A DNA stretch of 64,000 nt from Opisthocomus hoazin (Eukaryota; Chordata; Aves; Opisthocomiformes; Opisthocomidae): positions 68,888,814-68,952,813 of the forward strand of contig NC_134414.1 of the NCBI RefSeq assembly GCF_030867145.1. Reading direction: 5' to 3'. The translations under genes were made by a program, and so were the position numbers. This document shows positions 61,801-64,000 of the stretch, in pieces (positions within the stretch are counted from its first letter, which is position 1; each line of letters starts with the position of its first letter). The notes beneath the pieces were generated by a model. It made no database searches, was not told the DNA's origin, and worked only from the letters and a program-made list of their open reading frames with translations.

Positions 61801-62783
61801 TACCGATATACAGAGCATACTCATTACAAGGCTCTCCGAAACCTGTTTCTCTAATTTCTCGGCATTTCCCATTGTAAGACCTTAATTTCAGTTGTCCCAC
61901 AATTTAGCCAAGTTTACACCACTGTATCTCTGGTTTATGTATAAGTTGAATTGCCTTGGATAACTTCTCCCAAAGTTCTACTCTTATAAAGATGGGGGTA
62001 GGACAAATGCATAGTTTGGATTTAATTTTAATGATTTGGCTACTTTTTCTTTGGAAAGATCTAGAGATTCTGTGCTTTGAAAGAAGAAATTTGTGTAATG
62101 TGGGATTTGCTTTGTTTTAATTGGGATTTTCTTTCTTCCTTTCTTTCCTGTGCACTCATAGTTTTACAAGGTGTATGCTTTTGAAGAATATTTTATGCTT
62201 TCTTATGTTAAGCATATTCTATCTCTATGGAACTTTCAAAAGGGAGAGGAAAATATTCCTAGTAGTTTCGTCTCTTGGCTGAGTCCATGGATTAGCACCG
62301 TCAGTAAGATCTAAGGTTGTTTTTCAAGGTCAGTCCAAGCAGGAGTGAGAAGGAACTTGATGCAAACACAGGGAAGAAGGAAGCTAAATATTTGATGTAG
62401 AAAGGATCTCATGGAGTTTGTAGATTACACAGAGCCTAGGGGTGATGAGGAAAACAAACCACATTTGGAACTGGACTGCAGAAATTGGAGAGACCCTAAC
62501 TAAGATTTGATTGCTTGTGAGGTGGAGAGAAATGCAAGGGCATGAAATAGACTGGCTGTAAAAAGCCTGGGAACTCAAGGAGATTGGGCAAAGGCAGCAG
62601 CTTTGTGGAAAAAGGGCAAAGGGTTCCTGGGGGAAAGCAAGATAAACACAAATCCACAGTGAGCCCTGTAAGAGCCAAAGACTCACAGCATATTGCTCTG
62701 TATTAACAGGAGCATCACCAGTAGATTAAGGGAAGGGGTTTTTTCCCCTTTTCTTGTCACCTTTCAGAGTGTATTTGGGATAC
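58841..62783. other. Intergenic or distal 3' UTR, no gene
   Basis: AT-rich sequence with no supported gene. It holds a T-run near 59258-59269, TA-rich sequence at about 59595-59665, and a mixed trinucleotide repeat at 60487-60527. Confidence 0.55.
60487..60527. repeat. (ATT)n-(ACT)n trinucleotide repeat
   Basis: ATT units change into ACT units and back to ATT within about 41 bp, a compound microsatellite. Confidence 0.9.
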
Positions 62784-63093
62784 TGTGTCCTGGTTTGGAC
62801 ACACTATGCTCCAAATACAAGAAGAATGGTGAGAAACTTGAGGGGGTCCATTTGCAATGCAATGGGGTGGTCGGAGAGGAGCACACACCTGCCCTACTAG
62901 GAGGGGCTGAGGGAAATGGGTTTGTCCAGCCTGAAGAAGAGGCTCAGGGGTCCTAATAGCAGGCTTCCAATACCAGTTAGGAGGTTGTCAAGAAAAATCA
63001 TACCCTTTGAGAGATCCACGCTGGTGTGAGAAGAGACAATGAGCACAAAGCAAACTGGGAAGTTTGTGCTTGATATAAGGAAAAAAATTACCA
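62784..63093 (+). mobile_element. CR1 LINE fragment, left part
   Basis: Sense-strand CR1 ORF2/3' region: TGTGTCCTGGTTTGGACAC, GGGGCTGAGGGAAATGGG, CCAGCCTGAAGAAGAGGCTC and CTTGATATAAGGAAAAAAAT align in order with the usual CR1 sequence. It is broken by an insertion and resumes at 63775. Confidence 0.85.
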
Positions 63094-63769
63094 TGGTGTC
63101 ACGGTCTGTTTGGATCTCTCAAATTTACAGGTCAACATATTCTGTAAATTAAAGCTCATTTTATGAGCTCATTAGGGAACAAAACAAACATGACAAACAA
63201 AGGTTCAATGCCCTTTGTACAGACTAGTCTAACATGTGAATTCACTAATTCGTCACTTAAGTCACGAGGTTTCTAACTCACAAGCTCTCTAACTCATAAG
63301 TCGCAACTCATAACTTGTAATTCACACACCTATGGGCAAAAGAGTTAGCTAGCTGATGAGAAGAGCACTCATCCTTCCTCCTACATCATGGTGCAGGCAT
63401 CCCCTGTTTCACACTGGGAAGCATGAAAGCCTCAGAAGTGCAGCTGCTGTTGGATCTGCTTCAAAAGTTTTTTTGGGTAAGTGGATGTATTTATTCCTTC
63501 CAGCTTGGAATTTTGGTCTACACCATTTCCATGAGTTAGCAGATTATGAAGAAACTGCGAGACAACCAATATGCAAGGACGATGGCTGCAGAAGACAGCA
63601 AGCTGCAGGTGCTAATGGCTGCATAACGACCTTTAGCCCTTTCTGGCCACCGTGTCCTGTCTATGTGTTGTCTTTGCTTTGACCTAATGGTGCTGATCCC
63701 AGCATACATCAGGCCTTAACATGAGCTGTGTGTTAGCCAAAATCTGGGTAGGAAATGAGTGAAGAGTCA
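63094..63769. mobile_element. LTR-like insertion inside CR1
   Basis: About 676 bp splitting a CR1 copy. With TG (63094) and CA (63769) ends, the flanks give a 5-bp duplication TACCA (63089-63093 and 63770-63774). Because bases beyond the duplication also match, an 8-bp duplication TACCATGG with the insert starting at 63097 (TGTCACGG) is an alternative. An AATAAA on the minus strand near 63489 hints at minus orientation. There is no similarity to the other LTRs here that I can see. The family is unknown; a DNA transposon with 8-bp duplication is not excluded. Confidence 0.6.
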
Positions 63770-63774
63770 TACCA

Positions 63775-63965
63775 TGGGGACAGTCAGCCACTGAATCAGG
63801 TTGCCCAGAGGGGCTGTGAAAAATCTGTTCCTGCAGATTTCCAAGACCTTAATGGATAAAACCCTGAGCAACATGGTCCAAACTCAGTGCTGAGCCTGTT
63901 TTGAGCAGGCTGGAGTACAGACATCCCAAATAATCCCTGTCCCCTGGCTGGTTCTATGGTGAGAA
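63775..63965 (+). mobile_element. CR1 LINE fragment, right part
   Basis: Continues the CR1 interrupted at 63093: CACTGAATCAGGTTGCCCAG, AGGGGCTGTG, TTTTGAGCAGGCTGGAGTAC and a degenerate tail GGTTCTATGG. Sense orientation, near the CR1 3' end. Confidence 0.85.
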
Positions 63966-64000
63966 ACCAGGAGACGTGGGGGCAGAGAAAGGACTAAGAC

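Noticed and set aside
1-64000. tRNA, rRNA, snRNA or other structured RNA genes
   Set aside because: Reading for tRNA box B-like sequences and common small RNA starts found nothing convincing; a covariance-model scan would be needed to exclude weak cases.

Overview
The window is a stretch of bird nuclear genome. Short, 5'-truncated CR1 LINE pieces carry the avian (TCATAGAA)n tail, and there are solo LTRs with 5-bp target duplications. The gene order LIG4 - ABHD13 - TNFSF13B is the conserved vertebrate synteny block (human 13q33). The LTR family starting TGTCCTGG is, as far as I recall, widespread in neoavian birds; I cannot name the species.

Layout: 1-25.4 kb is gene-poor DNA beyond the 3' end of LIG4, with three solo LTRs (2899-3501 minus, 19710-20263 plus, 21967-22715 minus), two CR1 remnants and simple repeats. 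At 26265-29003 (minus) lies the single coding exon of DNA ligase IV. It is followed by a GC-rich CpG island (about 29.1-30.2 kb) that looks like a divergent promoter shared with ABHD13. ABHD13 (plus) has a non-coding first exon in that island, an intron of about 6 kb, and one coding exon at 36047-37060 (337 aa) with a probable 3' UTR of about 4.2 kb. TNFSF13B (BAFF, plus) follows: six coding exons from 47788 to 58742 join to 288 codons with intact splice sites and phases. The last 5 kb are intergenic and end in a CR1 element split by a later LTR-like insertion.

The three genes are neighbours by ancestry, not partners in one pathway. LIG4 closes DNA double-strand breaks by end joining, including V(D)J breaks; ABHD13 is a membrane-anchored serine hydrolase; TNFSF13B is a B-cell survival cytokine. 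I saw no tRNA, rRNA, CRISPR or evident new biological system. The items most worth a second look are the exon-like 36-nt segment at 31403-31438, the in-frame-skippable 57-nt exon 3 of TNFSF13B, the shared promoter, and the nested insertion at the right edge.
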